Notes: generated by a model not told the origin, from the letters alone. Shown: positions 1 through 8,640, numbered from the stretch's first letter. The stretch: DNA of 51,778 nucleotides from an uncultured beta proteobacterium (GCA_903932425.1 CAIZGG010000271.1:1-51778), one strand, 5' to 3'. Numbers and translations are program-made.

Positions 1-336
1 AAACACGTGGCCGAGATGACCGACTTGAGTGCCGCCGAACAAGCTGAGTTGTTACGGGTGGTGTTGCTGATTGAACGGGTGCAGCGCTCTGAACTTGAGC
101 CTGATAAAGTCAACTTAGCTGCCCTAGGTAACGTTGTACCCCATCTGCATTGGCATATTATTCCGCGTTGGCACGATGACCCGCATTTTCCGCAGGCGGT
201 TTGGGCCGCCTTGCCTGAAACCAATGCCGCACAGCAAAAGGTGCACGAGGTGCGTCGTGCGTCTATTCTGAGTCGGCTGACTGCCTATCATCGAGCCCTC
301 GAGGCTCAGTTGGCAGCAACTTCAAGTGATGCGTGA
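1..336 (+). CDS. HIT family protein, 5' end outside window
   Basis: This is the C-terminal part of a histidine-triad nucleotide hydrolase or transferase. The frame is open from base 1, so the true start lies upstream of the window. The motif VPHLHWHIIPR carries the His-x-His-x-His signature in which the middle histidine is the nucleophile that attacks the alpha-phosphate of dinucleoside polyphosphates or AMP adducts. The sequence after the motif is a short helical tail of about 60 residues. The exact substrate cannot be told from this fragment. It overlaps the start of ung by a few bases, so the two are probably co-transcribed. Confidence 0.85.
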   Translation, partial: KHVAEMTDLSAAEQAELLRVVLLIERVQRSELEPDKVNLAALGNVVPHLHWHIIPRWHDDPHFPQAVWAALPETNAAQQKVHEVRRASILSRLTAYHRALEAQLAATSSDA

Positions 337-1069
337 CAACATTTTTAACCAGCCCGACTTAGCCAAGCACGCGATGCAATTGCCGGCGGCCTGGCAGACC
401 ATCTTAGGCACGGACCCCGCAAAACAAGCGCTGTTATCTTTATCGACGATGCTCGCTAGACGTTTACAAGCGGGTGCAGTGATTTATCCGACGCAGCCTT
501 TTCTGGCGCTTGAAGCGCTCTCACCAAGCGCGGTGCGCGTAGTGATTTTGGGACAAGATCCCTACCATGGCCCTGGTCAAGCCCATGGCCTGGCGTTTTC
601 AGTACCCGATGGCGTTGTGCGACCACCGAGCTTGCGCAATATTCTGAGCGAGATTGACCGGGAGTATCCAGACGATCCCACGCAATGGATCCTAAGGCCC
701 AATGCCAGCCAAAATGACTTGACGCGTTGGGCGCAGCAGGGGGTTCTGTTGTTGAATACCTCTCTCACCGTTGAAGACGGCTTACCCGGCTCGCACGCGG
801 GTAAAGGGTGGGAGACGGTCACTGACAGTGTGATTCAAAGCGTGGCGCAAGATCAACAACCCAAGGTATTTATGCTGTGGGGTGCACACGCTCAGGCTAA
901 GAAAAACATGCTTGAACATCACCCGCAGCACCTAATCTTGACCTCTAATCATCCTTCACCTTTATCGGCGCGGCGAGGCGCAACCCCTTTTATTGGTTGT
1001 AATCACTTCAAAGCGGCTAATGCGTGGTTATTACAACGAAATTTGCAAGTAATTGACTGGAAAGCGTAA
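329..1069 (+). CDS. ung: Uracil-DNA glycosylase, family 1
   Basis: The enzyme removes uracil from DNA as the first step of base-excision repair in the cytoplasm. The water-activating motif GQDPYHGPGQAHGLAFSV is near residues 75-92 with the catalytic Asp near 77, LLLNTSLTVE is near 140-149, and the HPSPLSA loop with its catalytic His is near 208. About 246 residues is normal for the family. The start is either the ATG at 329 or a GTG just before it at 326; both overlap the end of the HIT gene, which suggests translational coupling. Nothing is missing from the active site. Confidence 0.95.
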   Translation: MRDNIFNQPDLAKHAMQLPAAWQTILGTDPAKQALLSLSTMLARRLQAGAVIYPTQPFLALEALSPSAVRVVILGQDPYHGPGQAHGLAFSVPDGVVRPPSLRNILSEIDREYPDDPTQWILRPNASQNDLTRWAQQGVLLLNTSLTVEDGLPGSHAGKGWETVTDSVIQSVAQDQQPKVFMLWGAHAQAKKNMLEHHPQHLILTSNHPSPLSARRGATPFIGCNHFKAANAWLLQRNLQVIDWKA

Positions 1070-1251
1070 TTATTTCAAATAAAGGGTTTACCCCGAGCGC
1101 AAAGCAGGGTAGTATTCGTCCACTGCAAAAAAGATGTCGCAGGCGCTGGCAGACACAGTCTGTCCATGCACACACATCATCGATTTCTGACCTCCTTTCC
1201 TTTCGTGGGCAGCAAGTGTGATCCAGATAGATGGATCTCCAGCCCAGACGT

Positions 1252-1289
1252 TCGGTTGATTCGGTCGGCACGATGCTCGATTCAACCGA
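1252..1289. repeat. 8-bp inverted repeat in helicase 5' leader
   Basis: TCGGTTGA at 1252-1259 is repeated inverted as TCAACCGA at 1282-1289, with a 22-base loop. It lies in the 285-base gene-free stretch between ung and the helicase start, 65 bases before the helicase ATG. Nothing else in that stretch looks coding. It may be part of a structured mRNA leader or an operator. Confidence 0.45.
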
Positions 1290-1354
1290 CTACCGCCGGT
1301 CTACCAATTCTCCGGGCTGCGTCATATGGCCACTATCTGGCCTCTAGGAAAGTC

Positions 1355-3145
1355 ATGTCCTTCGATTCGTTAGGGCTCGCGCCCGCTTTACTCTCTTCAA
1401 TTGAACGTACCGGTTTTACGACGCCTACGCCCGTGCAAATGGCAGCGATTCCGCCTGCAATGGCTGGCTCCGACCTGATGGTTTCATCGCAAACCGGTAG
1501 CGGCAAAACGGCGGCCTTCATGCTGCCAGCACTGAACCGTATCGCCCAAAAGCCCGCCAATAAAGGCCGCGGCGTGCAGGTATTGGTGTTGACCCCCACA
1601 CGCGAACTTGCCCTGCAAGTCAGCGAAGCCACCGCCATGTACGGCAGCAACCTTGACGACTTGCGTATCGCAACCGTCGTGGGCGGCATGCCTTATGGCG
1701 CACAGATCAAAGCCTTGTCGCGCCGTGTTGATGTGCTTGTGGCGACCCCTGGTCGTTTACTGGATCACTTGCAAGCCCGCCGGGTTGACCTGTCAACTGT
1801 ACACACCTTGGTGCTTGACGAAGCCGATCGCATGCTTGACATGGGCTTTATCGACGACATCAACACAATCGTTGATCGCACGCCTCAAGATCGTCAAACG
1901 CTGTTGTTCTCAGCAACGCTTGATGGCACGGTGGCAAAGTTAGCCGCACGTATGATGCGCGATCCGCAGCGTATTGAAATGGCTTCACAGTCAGATCGTC
2001 ATGCCAACATCACACAGACTTTGCTGTACGCAGATGACGCTGGCCACAAGCTGCGCTTGCTCGATCACATTTTGCGCGACGCTGCGATGGATCAAGCCAT
2101 TGTCTTTACCGCCACCAAGCGCGGCGCAGATGATTTGGCCGAACACTTGGCTGACACAGGTTTTTCAGTGATGGCCTTACATGGCGATATGAATCAACGC
2201 CAGCGTTCACGTACCCTGACTGAAGTGCAAGAGGGACGTGTACGTGTTTTGGTTGCCACCGATGTTGCTGCGCGCGGTATTGATGTGCAAGCCATTAGTC
2301 ACGCCATTAATTACGATCTGCCGATGCAGCCTGAAGATTATGTGCACCGTATCGGCCGTACCGGTCGTGCTGGTCGCGATGGCTTGGCGTATACCCTTGC
2401 TGTGCATGGCGAGCGTCATAAGGTACGTCGCATCGAGCATTTCATTGGGCATCAAATCCCCTCTGACGTGATTGCTGGCCTTGAGCCACAACGCACGCCA
2501 AGCGCACGTCCTGAAGGCGCTGGTCGCGGTGCGGGTGGTAAAAAAGGCGGGCGTTTTAGCAACGATCGCAGCTCGGCTCCAAGTGGTGGTTACGCTGGCC
2601 GTGAGTCGCGTCCTTACGCGCCGCGCGGTGACAAACCTTTTGCCGATCGTGGCGAGCGCACGTTTGCCCCACGTGGCGACAAGCCTTTCGCACCTCGCGG
2701 TGACAAGCCTTTTGCTCCACGTGGCGATAAGCCGTTTGCAGATCGCGGCGAAAAATCCTTCGCTCCACGTGGCGATCGGCCTTTTGCTCCGCGTGGTGAA
2801 AAATCATACGCACCTCGTGGCGAAAAATCGTTTGGCGATCGCAGCTATGCCCCACGTGGCGATCAACCTCATGCCGCACGCAGCGAAAATCCTTACGCGA
2901 ATGCGCGCACTGAGCCACGCTCCTTTGAACCCCGCACTGACCGCGGCGCCTCAGATCGCCCAGCGTATGCAGGCAAGCCTGCTCGCCCGGCACGCGACTT
3001 CGCGCCTCGTGGCGCAGCGCCTAGCGGTAAAACCTTTGCACCACGCGGTGACAGCCCAGCACGCCCGGGTGCAGCCCGCCCAGGTGCGCCACGTGCCGCG
3101 ACAGGTGCACGCCGCGGTTTTACCTTTGACGGCGGTCGCCGTTAA
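1355..3145 (+). CDS. DEAD-box ATP-dependent RNA helicase, RhlE-like
   Basis: The protein unwinds RNA and is likely to act in ribosome assembly or mRNA decay. It carries the Q motif (GFTTPTPVQ, residues 20-28), Walker A (SQTGSGKT, 45-52), PTREL, TPGR, DEAD (155-158), SAT (186-188), RGIDV and HRIGRTGRAG, so both RecA lobes are complete. From about residue 395 to 596 comes a basic low-complexity tail rich in APRGDKPF- and DRGEKSF-type units. I chose the ATG at 1355 because AGGAA lies just before it and the family N-terminus begins with MSFDSLGL; the open frame extends further upstream but is not helicase-like. A strong hairpin 41 bases after the stop probably ends its transcript. Confidence 0.93.
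   Translation: MSFDSLGLAPALLSSIERTGFTTPTPVQMAAIPPAMAGSDLMVSSQTGSGKTAAFMLPALNRIAQKPANKGRGVQVLVLTPTRELALQVSEATAMYGSNLDDLRIATVVGGMPYGAQIKALSRRVDVLVATPGRLLDHLQARRVDLSTVHTLVLDEADRMLDMGFIDDINTIVDRTPQDRQTLLFSATLDGTVAKLAARMMRDPQRIEMASQSDRHANITQTLLYADDAGHKLRLLDHILRDAAMDQAIVFTATKRGADDLAEHLADTGFSVMALHGDMNQRQRSRTLTEVQEGRVRVLVATDVAARGIDVQAISHAINYDLPMQPEDYVHRIGRTGRAGRDGLAYTLAVHGERHKVRRIEHFIGHQIPSDVIAGLEPQRTPSARPEGAGRGAGGKKGGRFSNDRSSAPSGGYAGRESRPYAPRGDKPFADRGERTFAPRGDKPFAPRGDKPFAPRGDKPFADRGEKSFAPRGDRPFAPRGEKSYAPRGEKSFGDRSYAPRGDQPHAARSENPYANARTEPRSFEPRTDRGASDRPAYAGKPARPARDFAPRGAAPSGKTFAPRGDSPARPGAARPGAPRAATGARRGFTFDGGRR
2605..2900 (+). repeat. Tandem octapeptide-coding repeat in helicase tail
   Basis: Degenerate 24-base units encode successive copies of APRGDKPF, DRGERTF, DRGEKSF and similar octapeptides. 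Codons differ between copies (cgtggcgac, cgcggtgac, cgtggcgat), so selection appears to act on the peptide. The basic Arg-Gly spacing resembles the RNA-binding tails of other DEAD-box helicases. Confidence 0.8.
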
Positions 3146-3159
3146 GTTGTAGACACGCA

Positions 3160-4464
3160 GTGCCTGCCGAGACCTCAATCCCGGTAAGCGCTGACGCGCT
3201 GGCGCATAGCCAACGTGTCAGCGCTTTTTTACGCGCACAGATTCAAGAGCAAGGTGGCTGGCTGCCCTTCAGTCAATGGATGCATCACGTGCTGTATGCA
3301 CCTGGCCTTGGTTATTACGCAGCAGGCAGCGTCAAGCTCGCCGAAGCGACTATGTCAACGCTGCCGTACGAAACTCAAAGCGACGCTCAGCACAGCAACG
3401 GCAACAGCAACGGCAACAGCAACGACAACGGCAACAGCAATGGCAACAGCAACAGCAGCGGCAACGGCAACGGCAACGGCAATTCTCGCGGCGCGATAAG
3501 CGGCGATTTCGTTACAGCGCCACAATTGACGCCGCTGTTTGGCTACACGCTAGCGGGCCAAGTTCTTGAAGTCTTGCAACAAGCTGATTCAACCGATATT
3601 CTTGAGTTCGGTGCCGGTAGCGGTGCCTTGGCCCATGGTGTCTTAAGTGCGTTAGATTCGCTAGGCGTTAACGCCAGCTATTTCATACTTGAAGTGTCTG
3701 CTGATCTAAAAACCAGGCAGCAGCAGTTGCTTGCCCCCTGGGGCAATCGTGTCGTTTGGCTTGATCGAACCCCCTCGCAGTTCAGGGGTTGTATCTTGGC
3801 CAATGAAGTGCTCGATGCGATGCCAGTTGAACTGTTCGCCTGGTCAGAGCACGAAGATCAAGTATTACAACGCGGGGTAGTATCTGAGGGCGAGGGCTTT
3901 CAATATCAAGATCGCATAGCGCCCAAAGCGCTTGAGCAAGCGGTTCGCGCACGCATGCCCTACCTGCCAGGCTATCGCTCAGAAATCAATCTACAGGCCG
4001 AAGCCTGGGTGCGCGACCTAAGCACCTGGCTGACCAAGGGTGCGGCCATACTCATTGACTATGGCTTTCCGCGCCATGAGTTTTTTCATCCTCAGCGCCA
4101 GCGTGGCACGTTGATGTGTCATATTCAGCATCGCGCGCATGATGACGTTTTTTTAGCGCCGGGTTTGCAAGATATCACGGCGCATGTGGATTTCACCGCG
4201 ATCGCCGAAGCGGGTTTTGCGGCAGGACTTGAGGTGCTTGGCTACACCTCGCAGGCAAGATTTTTGCTCAATAGCGGGTTGCCTGAACTTTTAAATAAGC
4301 TTGATCAAACCGATACAAAAGCGCTGGCGCAAACCCACGGTGCCGTGCAAAAGCTGCTGTCTGAAGCCGAGATGGGTGAACTCTTCAAGGTGATGGTGCT
4401 TAGCCGAGGGCTTGATCAGGTCTTGTCGGGCTTTAGCCGTGGCGATCGCAGCGCTCAGCTTTAA
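3160..4464 (+). CDS. SAM-dependent methyltransferase, MidA/NDUFAF7 family (DUF185)
   Basis: The family methylates proteins on arginine; the mitochondrial member works on a complex I subunit. The bacterial substrate is not settled. The conserved N-terminus GGWLPFSQWM and YAPGLGYYAAG is at residues 32-56, the SAM motif LEFGAGSGALAHG at 148-160, NEVLDAMPVELF follows, then LIDYGFPRHEF, GTLMC and DITAHVDF. Between GYYAAG and GDFVTAP the protein has an unusual Asn/Gly/Ser-rich insert of about 30 residues (79-109). The start is GTG at 3160, only 14 bases after the helicase stop; the first codons lie across a terminator-like hairpin. The conserved N-terminal residues leave no good later start. Confidence 0.88.
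   Translation: MPAETSIPVSADALAHSQRVSAFLRAQIQEQGGWLPFSQWMHHVLYAPGLGYYAAGSVKLAEATMSTLPYETQSDAQHSNGNSNGNSNDNGNSNGNSNSSGNGNGNGNSRGAISGDFVTAPQLTPLFGYTLAGQVLEVLQQADSTDILEFGAGSGALAHGVLSALDSLGVNASYFILEVSADLKTRQQQLLAPWGNRVVWLDRTPSQFRGCILANEVLDAMPVELFAWSEHEDQVLQRGVVSEGEGFQYQDRIAPKALEQAVRARMPYLPGYRSEINLQAEAWVRDLSTWLTKGAAILIDYGFPRHEFFHPQRQRGTLMCHIQHRAHDDVFLAPGLQDITAHVDFTAIAEAGFAAGLEVLGYTSQARFLLNSGLPELLNKLDQTDTKALAQTHGAVQKLLSEAEMGELFKVMVLSRGLDQVLSGFSRGDRSAQL
3186..3230 (+). terminator. Intrinsic terminator-like hairpin, inside the next gene
   Basis: AAGCGCTGAC at 3186-3195 pairs perfectly with GTCAGCGCTT at 3217-3226. The pairing continues inward through GCG/CGT and TGGC/GCCA with a single mismatch and a five-base loop. 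Six Ts follow directly (3225-3230). It lies 41 bases after the helicase stop, in the place expected for that gene's terminator, yet it falls within codons 9-24 of the methyltransferase gene. Confidence 0.75.
3393..3483 (+). repeat. Hexanucleotide tandem repeat (AACGGC/AACAGC) in coding sequence
   Basis: About fifteen near-identical six-base units, AACGGC and AACAGC with a few variants, encode alternating Asn-Gly and Asn-Ser. Because the unit is six bases, changes in copy number keep the reading frame. It forms the low-complexity insert of the MidA-type methyltransferase. Confidence 0.9.
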
Positions 4465-4571
4465 GTCAAGTGCACTTTCAATCGCACCAACAAGCCCCAA
4501 AAAGCTAGCGTAAACATGCAGATGCCCAGCGTTAACGCAAGCCTGGTATTTGCCGGTACGCGTTTAGGCAA
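4461..4571 (-). CDS. Possible 36-residue single-helix membrane protein after trpC
   Basis: A short frame begins at a TTG that overlaps the trpC stop codon and encodes about 36 residues. A basic N-terminus ([10 protein letters not shown]) is followed by one hydrophobic helix ([19 protein letters not shown]) and a short basic tail, the layout of a small inner-membrane protein with the N-terminus inside. Its stop overlaps the stop of the methyltransferase gene on the other strand. I see no clear ribosome-binding site, so translation would have to be coupled to trpC. I do not recognise a family. The frame could be chance. Confidence 0.35.
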   Translation of the reverse strand: MPKRVPANTRLALTLGICMFTLAFWGLLVRLKVHLT

Positions 4572-5352
4572 ACAACCGCGCCAACTCAACACCAGGTTCT
4601 GGCGCACGCATAAACGCTTCGCCGACTAAAAACGCCTGCACGTCGTGCGTACGCATGTGTTGTACATCGGCAGGGCTCAAAATCCCACTCTCGGTGACAA
4701 CGCGCTTGCCAGCAGGGATGCGTGCCAGCAGATCAAGCGTTGTTTGAAGTGACGTTTCAAACGTACGCAAATTGCGATTGTTGATGCCTAGTAACGAGGT
4801 ATTTAAATCGAGCGCGATTTCAAGTTCTTGGGCATCGTGCACTTCAACCAACACATCCATGCCAAGCTCGAAGGCGCAGGCTTCAAACTCGTTGAGCTGC
4901 GTTGCGGTCAAGGCCGACACAATCAACAAAATACAGTCGGCCCCCATGGCACGTGCAGCAATGATTTGATAGGGGTCAACCATAAAATCTTTGCGTAACA
5001 CCGGTAAATTGCAGGCCGCACGCGCTTGGCGCAAATATTCATCAGCGCCTTGAAAAAACTGTTGGTCAGTTAATACTGATAAACAGGCCGCGCCGTGTGC
5101 CGCGTACGAAGCTGCGATTTCAGCAGGTTGAAAATTTTCGCGCAAAATACCTTTTGAGGGCGAAGCCTTTTTGATTTCGGCAATTACGCCAGCGTGTCCA
5201 CTTTCAATTTTTGCTTCAATCGCTTGGGCGAAGCCGCGAATGTCGTGACGGGCTTTGGCCACGGCGAGCAAACTGGCTTCGCTAGCAAGCACGCGCGCCG
5301 CAGCAACTTCTTGTGCTTTGACGGCCAGAATTTTGTTCAGGATATCGCTCAT
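4564..5352 (-). CDS. trpC: Indole-3-glycerol phosphate synthase
   Basis: The enzyme closes the ring of CdRP to indole-3-glycerol phosphate, the fourth step from chorismate to tryptophan. [11 protein letters not shown] contains the catalytic lysine of the first strand, [12 protein letters not shown] the second lysine, and [10 protein letters not shown] and VTESGI the phosphate-binding loops of the TIM barrel. At 262 residues it is a single-function TrpC, not fused to TrpF. The ATG at 5352 overlaps the trpD stop as ATGA, so translation is likely coupled. It is the last recognised trp gene here; trpF, trpB and trpA are not in the window. Confidence 0.95.
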   Translation of the reverse strand: MSDILNKILAVKAQEVAAARVLASEASLLAVAKARHDIRGFAQAIEAKIESGHAGVIAEIKKASPSKGILRENFQPAEIAASYAAHGAACLSVLTDQQFFQGADEYLRQARAACNLPVLRKDFMVDPYQIIAARAMGADCILLIVSALTATQLNEFEACAFELGMDVLVEVHDAQELEIALDLNTSLLGINNRNLRTFETSLQTTLDLLARIPAGKRVVTESGILSPADVQHMRTHDVQAFLVGEAFMRAPEPGVELARLFA

Positions 5353-6377
5353 GCTGCAAACTTTTGTGTTTTGGCACAAAAGGCGTCGAGTTTTGCGCGT
5401 GCCGCACCGCTTGCAATCGCTTCGAACGCCATGTTGATACCTTGTTGAATCGAAGAGGCATGGTTGCCAACGTAAATTGCCAAGCCTGCATTAAACGCGA
5501 CAATATCACGGGCCGTGCTGGGCTTGTTTGTGAGGGCTTCAAGCACGCGGTCGCGTGACTCTTCTTTGCTTGACACACGAATACCCCGGTTTGACACCAT
5601 CGTCAGGCCAAAATCCTCTGGGTGGATTTCATACTCGGTGATGACGCCGTCTTTGAGTTCGCCCACAAGCGTGCCTGCCCCCAAAGACGCTTCATCCATG
5701 CCATCTTTACCATGCACAATCATGACGTGTTTAGAACCTAATAACTGTAAAACGCGTACTTGGATACCGACTAAATCGGAATGAAACACGCCCATCAATT
5801 GGTTGGCAGCACCTGCAGGGTTTGTTAACGGCCCCAAAATATTAAAAATAGTGCGAACCCCAAGCTCTTTGCGTACGGGTGCGATGTTTTTCATGGCGCC
5901 GTGGTGAGCTTGTGCAAACATAAAGCCAATGCCGATCTCTTCAATGCACTCGGCGATTTGTGACGGCGTGAGTGCCAAGTTTGCGCCCAAGGCCTCAAGC
6001 ACATCGGCGCTGCCCGACGAAGATGAGGCACTGCGTCCGCCATGTTTGGCGATCGGTACACCTGCGGCGGCCGCGACAAACATCGCAGTCGTTGAAATGT
6101 TAAACGTGTTGCTACCGTCGCCACCGGTGCCACACATATCGACCATATCTTGAGGGTTTGCAACATGCACGGGCGTTGCAAATTCGCGCATGACTTGCGC
6201 CGCTGCGGTGATTTCGCCCACCGTTTCTTTTTTAACGCGTAAACCCATCAACAGCGCTGCGGCAATGGTGGGTGACATTTCACCGCGCATGAGCATGCGC
6301 ATCAAATGCAGCATCTCGTCGTGAAAAATCTCGCGATGCTCGATACAACGGTGTAGTGCTTCGTTCGGGGTAATCAA
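5349..6377 (-). CDS. trpD: Anthranilate phosphoribosyltransferase
   Basis: TrpD transfers phosphoribose from PRPP to anthranilate, the second committed step of tryptophan synthesis. The PRPP loop [15 protein letters not shown] and the motif [21 protein letters not shown] are intact, and 342 residues is normal. The start is a TTG that overlaps the trpG stop (TTGA). It is preferred over later ATGs because the family N-terminus ITPNEAL...HREIFHDEM is only complete from there. The 4-base overlaps at both ends show a tightly coupled trpG-trpD-trpC block. Confidence 0.95.
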   Translation of the reverse strand: MITPNEALHRCIEHREIFHDEMLHLMRMLMRGEMSPTIAAALLMGLRVKKETVGEITAAAQVMREFATPVHVANPQDMVDMCGTGGDGSNTFNISTTAMFVAAAAGVPIAKHGGRSASSSSGSADVLEALGANLALTPSQIAECIEEIGIGFMFAQAHHGAMKNIAPVRKELGVRTIFNILGPLTNPAGAANQLMGVFHSDLVGIQVRVLQLLGSKHVMIVHGKDGMDEASLGAGTLVGELKDGVITEYEIHPEDFGLTMVSNRGIRVSSKEESRDRVLEALTNKPSTARDIVAFNAGLAIYVGNHASSIQQGINMAFEAIASGAARAKLDAFCAKTQKFAA

Positions 6378-6952
6378 ACCTTCACCTCATCAAGTTCAAG
6401 AAAGTTGCGTAACAAGGCATGGCCATGCTCGCTCAAGATTGATTCTGGATGAAACTGTACGCCATAAACAGGGAGTGTTTTGTGCCGCACCCCCATGATT
6501 TCGCCATCGGCGGTTTGCGCTGTGATGGCGAGGCAGTCGGGAATCGAGGCACGTTCAATGGCCAGCGAATGATAGCGAATCACGGTGTAGGGCGAGGGCA
6601 AGCCTTTAAACACGTCGCTATTGGTATGGGTAATCTCTGAGGTTTTGCCGTGCATGATTTGCTGGGCGCGAATAATCTTGCCGCCAAACGCCGCGCCGAT
6701 TGCCTGATGCCCAAGGCACACTCCCAGGATCGGCGTTTTACCGGCGTAGTGTTTGATGACATCAATCGAGATTCCGGCCTCGGCGGGTGAACACGGCCCA
6801 GGCGACACGCAGATGTGATCGGGTGCGAGCGCATCGATTTCTTTTAGCGTGATCTGGTCGTTGCGATAGACCCGTACGTCTTGGCCAAGCTCGCCAAAGT
6901 ATTGCACCAGGTTGTAGGTAAACGAATCGTAGTTATCAATCATCAATAGCAT
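6374..6952 (-). CDS. trpG: Anthranilate synthase component II (glutamine amidotransferase)
   Basis: This subunit releases ammonia from glutamine and passes it to TrpE. The class I amidotransferase triad is visible: [10 protein letters not shown] with the nucleophile Cys79, and VQFHPES near residue 170 with the His and Glu. At 192 residues it is a stand-alone subunit, not fused to TrpD or TrpE. In many betaproteobacteria the same protein also serves as PabA for folate synthesis, which is possible but cannot be seen here. It starts 33 bases after trpE. Confidence 0.94.
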   Translation of the reverse strand: MLLMIDNYDSFTYNLVQYFGELGQDVRVYRNDQITLKEIDALAPDHICVSPGPCSPAEAGISIDVIKHYAGKTPILGVCLGHQAIGAAFGGKIIRAQQIMHGKTSEITHTNSDVFKGLPSPYTVIRYHSLAIERASIPDCLAITAQTADGEIMGVRHKTLPVYGVQFHPESILSEHGHALLRNFLELDEVKV

Positions 6953-6985
6953 GGTTTGAATCCTGGTCGTGTCAGGGTGCTGCGT

Positions 6986-8524
6986 TTAAAACGGGTCATC
7001 AAGCCCGGTTTGCACTTGTTCGGCCGCGCGTAATACTGCGCGGGCTTTTGCCTCGGTTTCTTGCCATTCGAGTTCAGGGTCAGAGTCGGCCACGATGCCA
7101 GCTGCTGCCTGTACGTACAGCATGCCGTCTTTGATAATTCCGGTGCGAATGGCGATCGCGACATCCATTTCGCCACCATAACTCAGGTAGCCCGCTGCGC
7201 CACCGTAGATCCCACGGCGCACTGGCTCGAGTTCATCGATCATTTGCATTGCTCGCACTTTGGGCGCGCCCGTCAAGGTGCCGGCTGGAAACGAAGCACG
7301 CAAGACATCCATATTGCTCATGCCGGCTTCGAGCGTGCCAGCAACGTTAGACACCAGATGCATCACATGCGAATAGCGCTCGATCACCATGGTGTCGGTC
7401 ACTTTGACGCTACCGATTTTTGCGACACGACCGACGTCGTTACGGGCCAGATCAATCAGCATGACGTGTTCTGCGCGTTCTTTGGGGTCGGCCAGCAGTT
7501 CTTCGGCCAGCGCGGCATCAAGCTCGGGTGTTGCGCCGCGCTTGCGGGTTCCGGCCAACGGTCGAATCGTGATGGTGGTTTCGGGTGCCGAGCCAGCAGG
7601 CGCACCTTCTTTAAGAGGCAGGGCCTCTTGGCGCACAAGAATTTCGGGCGAGGCCCCGACCACTTGAAAGTCGCCGAAGTTCCAGTAGTACATATAAGGC
7701 GAGGGGTTTAGGCTGCGCAACGCGCGATATAACGACAGCGGCGAATCGCTGAACGGTTTGGTAATCACTTGCCCCACTTGTACCTGCATGAGGTCGCCGG
7801 CTGCGATGTACTCTTTTGCGCGCAACACCGCAGCCAGGTAATCGGCCTTGGCAAAATGCCGTTCTTCGGCTGTGACGACACTTGAGTGACTGTAGGGGAT
7901 TTCAATAGGTTTACGCAGCTTAATTCGTAATTCTTTGATGCGTTGCTGGGCGCGATTAAAGGCCTCGGGCGCAGCCGGATCGGCGTACACCATCAAATAG
8001 ATGCGCCCCGCCAGATTGTCAACGATCACCAGTTCATCGACTTGCAACAGCAAGATATCGGGCGGGCCTTCGCCCATGCCCGCCGGATAGGGCTTGGTTG
8101 CGGGGCCGAGTTTGGGCTCAATGTGCCGCACTGTATCGTAGCCAAAATAGCCTGCTAGGCCACCAGCAAAGCGCGGCATGCCTGGACGCAGGGCTACTTT
8201 GAAGCGTGCTTGATATTGCGAAATAAAGGCCAGTGGGTCACCTTGATGGGTTTCAATCACCTTGTCATCACGCAGCACTTCAGTGGTTGTGCCGCGGGCG
8301 CGGATTACGTTGCGCGCGGGCAGGCCAATGAACGAATAGCGCCCAAAGCGCTCGCCACCAACGACCGATTCAAGCAGGCACGAGTTTTTGCCACCTTGAG
8401 GGCCACTGTGCGCGAGTTTTAGATAAATTGCCAGAGGGGTATCGAGATCAGCATAGGTCTCGGCGACCAGTGGGATCCGGTTATAGCCTTGAGCTGCAAG
8501 AGCTTTAAATTCGATTTCAGTCAT
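6986..8524 (-). CDS. trpE: Anthranilate synthase component I
   Basis: TrpE converts chorismate and ammonia to anthranilate, the regulated entry to the tryptophan pathway. The LLES motif at residues 50-53 is the element known to bind tryptophan for feedback inhibition. The chorismate-binding domain is complete, with DLMQVQVGQ, PFMYYW-like NPSPYMYYWNF, IRPLAGTRKRG, DLARNDVGR and GTLTGAPKVRAMQ. The length of 512 residues is normal. It is the first structural gene after the leader peptide and attenuator, so its expression should follow charged tRNA-Trp levels. Confidence 0.96.
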   Translation of the reverse strand: MTEIEFKALAAQGYNRIPLVAETYADLDTPLAIYLKLAHSGPQGGKNSCLLESVVGGERFGRYSFIGLPARNVIRARGTTTEVLRDDKVIETHQGDPLAFISQYQARFKVALRPGMPRFAGGLAGYFGYDTVRHIEPKLGPATKPYPAGMGEGPPDILLLQVDELVIVDNLAGRIYLMVYADPAAPEAFNRAQQRIKELRIKLRKPIEIPYSHSSVVTAEERHFAKADYLAAVLRAKEYIAAGDLMQVQVGQVITKPFSDSPLSLYRALRSLNPSPYMYYWNFGDFQVVGASPEILVRQEALPLKEGAPAGSAPETTITIRPLAGTRKRGATPELDAALAEELLADPKERAEHVMLIDLARNDVGRVAKIGSVKVTDTMVIERYSHVMHLVSNVAGTLEAGMSNMDVLRASFPAGTLTGAPKVRAMQMIDELEPVRRGIYGGAAGYLSYGGEMDVAIAIRTGIIKDGMLYVQAAAGIVADSDPELEWQETEAKARAVLRAAEQVQTGLDDPF

Positions 8525-8592
8525 TTTTTGACAATTCTCGTATGACGGTTTTAAGTATCAAGTGCAACACGGCTGAGGGATCGGCGAAACAA

Positions 8593-8623
8593 TAAAAAAG
8601 CCCGGCCATGTTTGGACGGGCTT
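8593..8623 (-). terminator. trp attenuator terminator (3:4 hairpin)
   Basis: Read on the minus strand, AAGCCCG (8623-8617) pairs with CGGGCTT (8604-8598), with CC/GG above one mismatch and a six-base loop. T6 follows, then ATT. It is 57 bases after the trpL stop codon and 69 bases before trpE, the usual position of an attenuator. It could also stop transcripts arriving from rpe-gph. Confidence 0.88.
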
Positions 8624-8640
8624 GGTTTGTATGTTTTAGT

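Noticed and set aside
2605-2900. Evenly spaced repeats as a CRISPR-like array
   Set aside because: The units are in frame, contiguous and vary at third codon positions, with no unique spacers. They are coding repeats.
2472-3152. 226-codon frame overlapping the helicase tail
   Set aside because: The repetitive, Arg- and Gly-coding tail leaves other frames open; the Ala/His/Leu product is a frame shadow of the repeat.
7061-7711. 216-codon open frame on the plus strand
   Set aside because: It runs antisense to the well-supported trpE gene, has shadow-like His/Arg/Gly-rich composition and no family resemblance.
8593-8623. Plain terminator of gph only
   Set aside because: The position would allow it, but the Trp-rich leader frame and the alternative pairings make an attenuator the better explanation; it may still stop part of the gph transcript.
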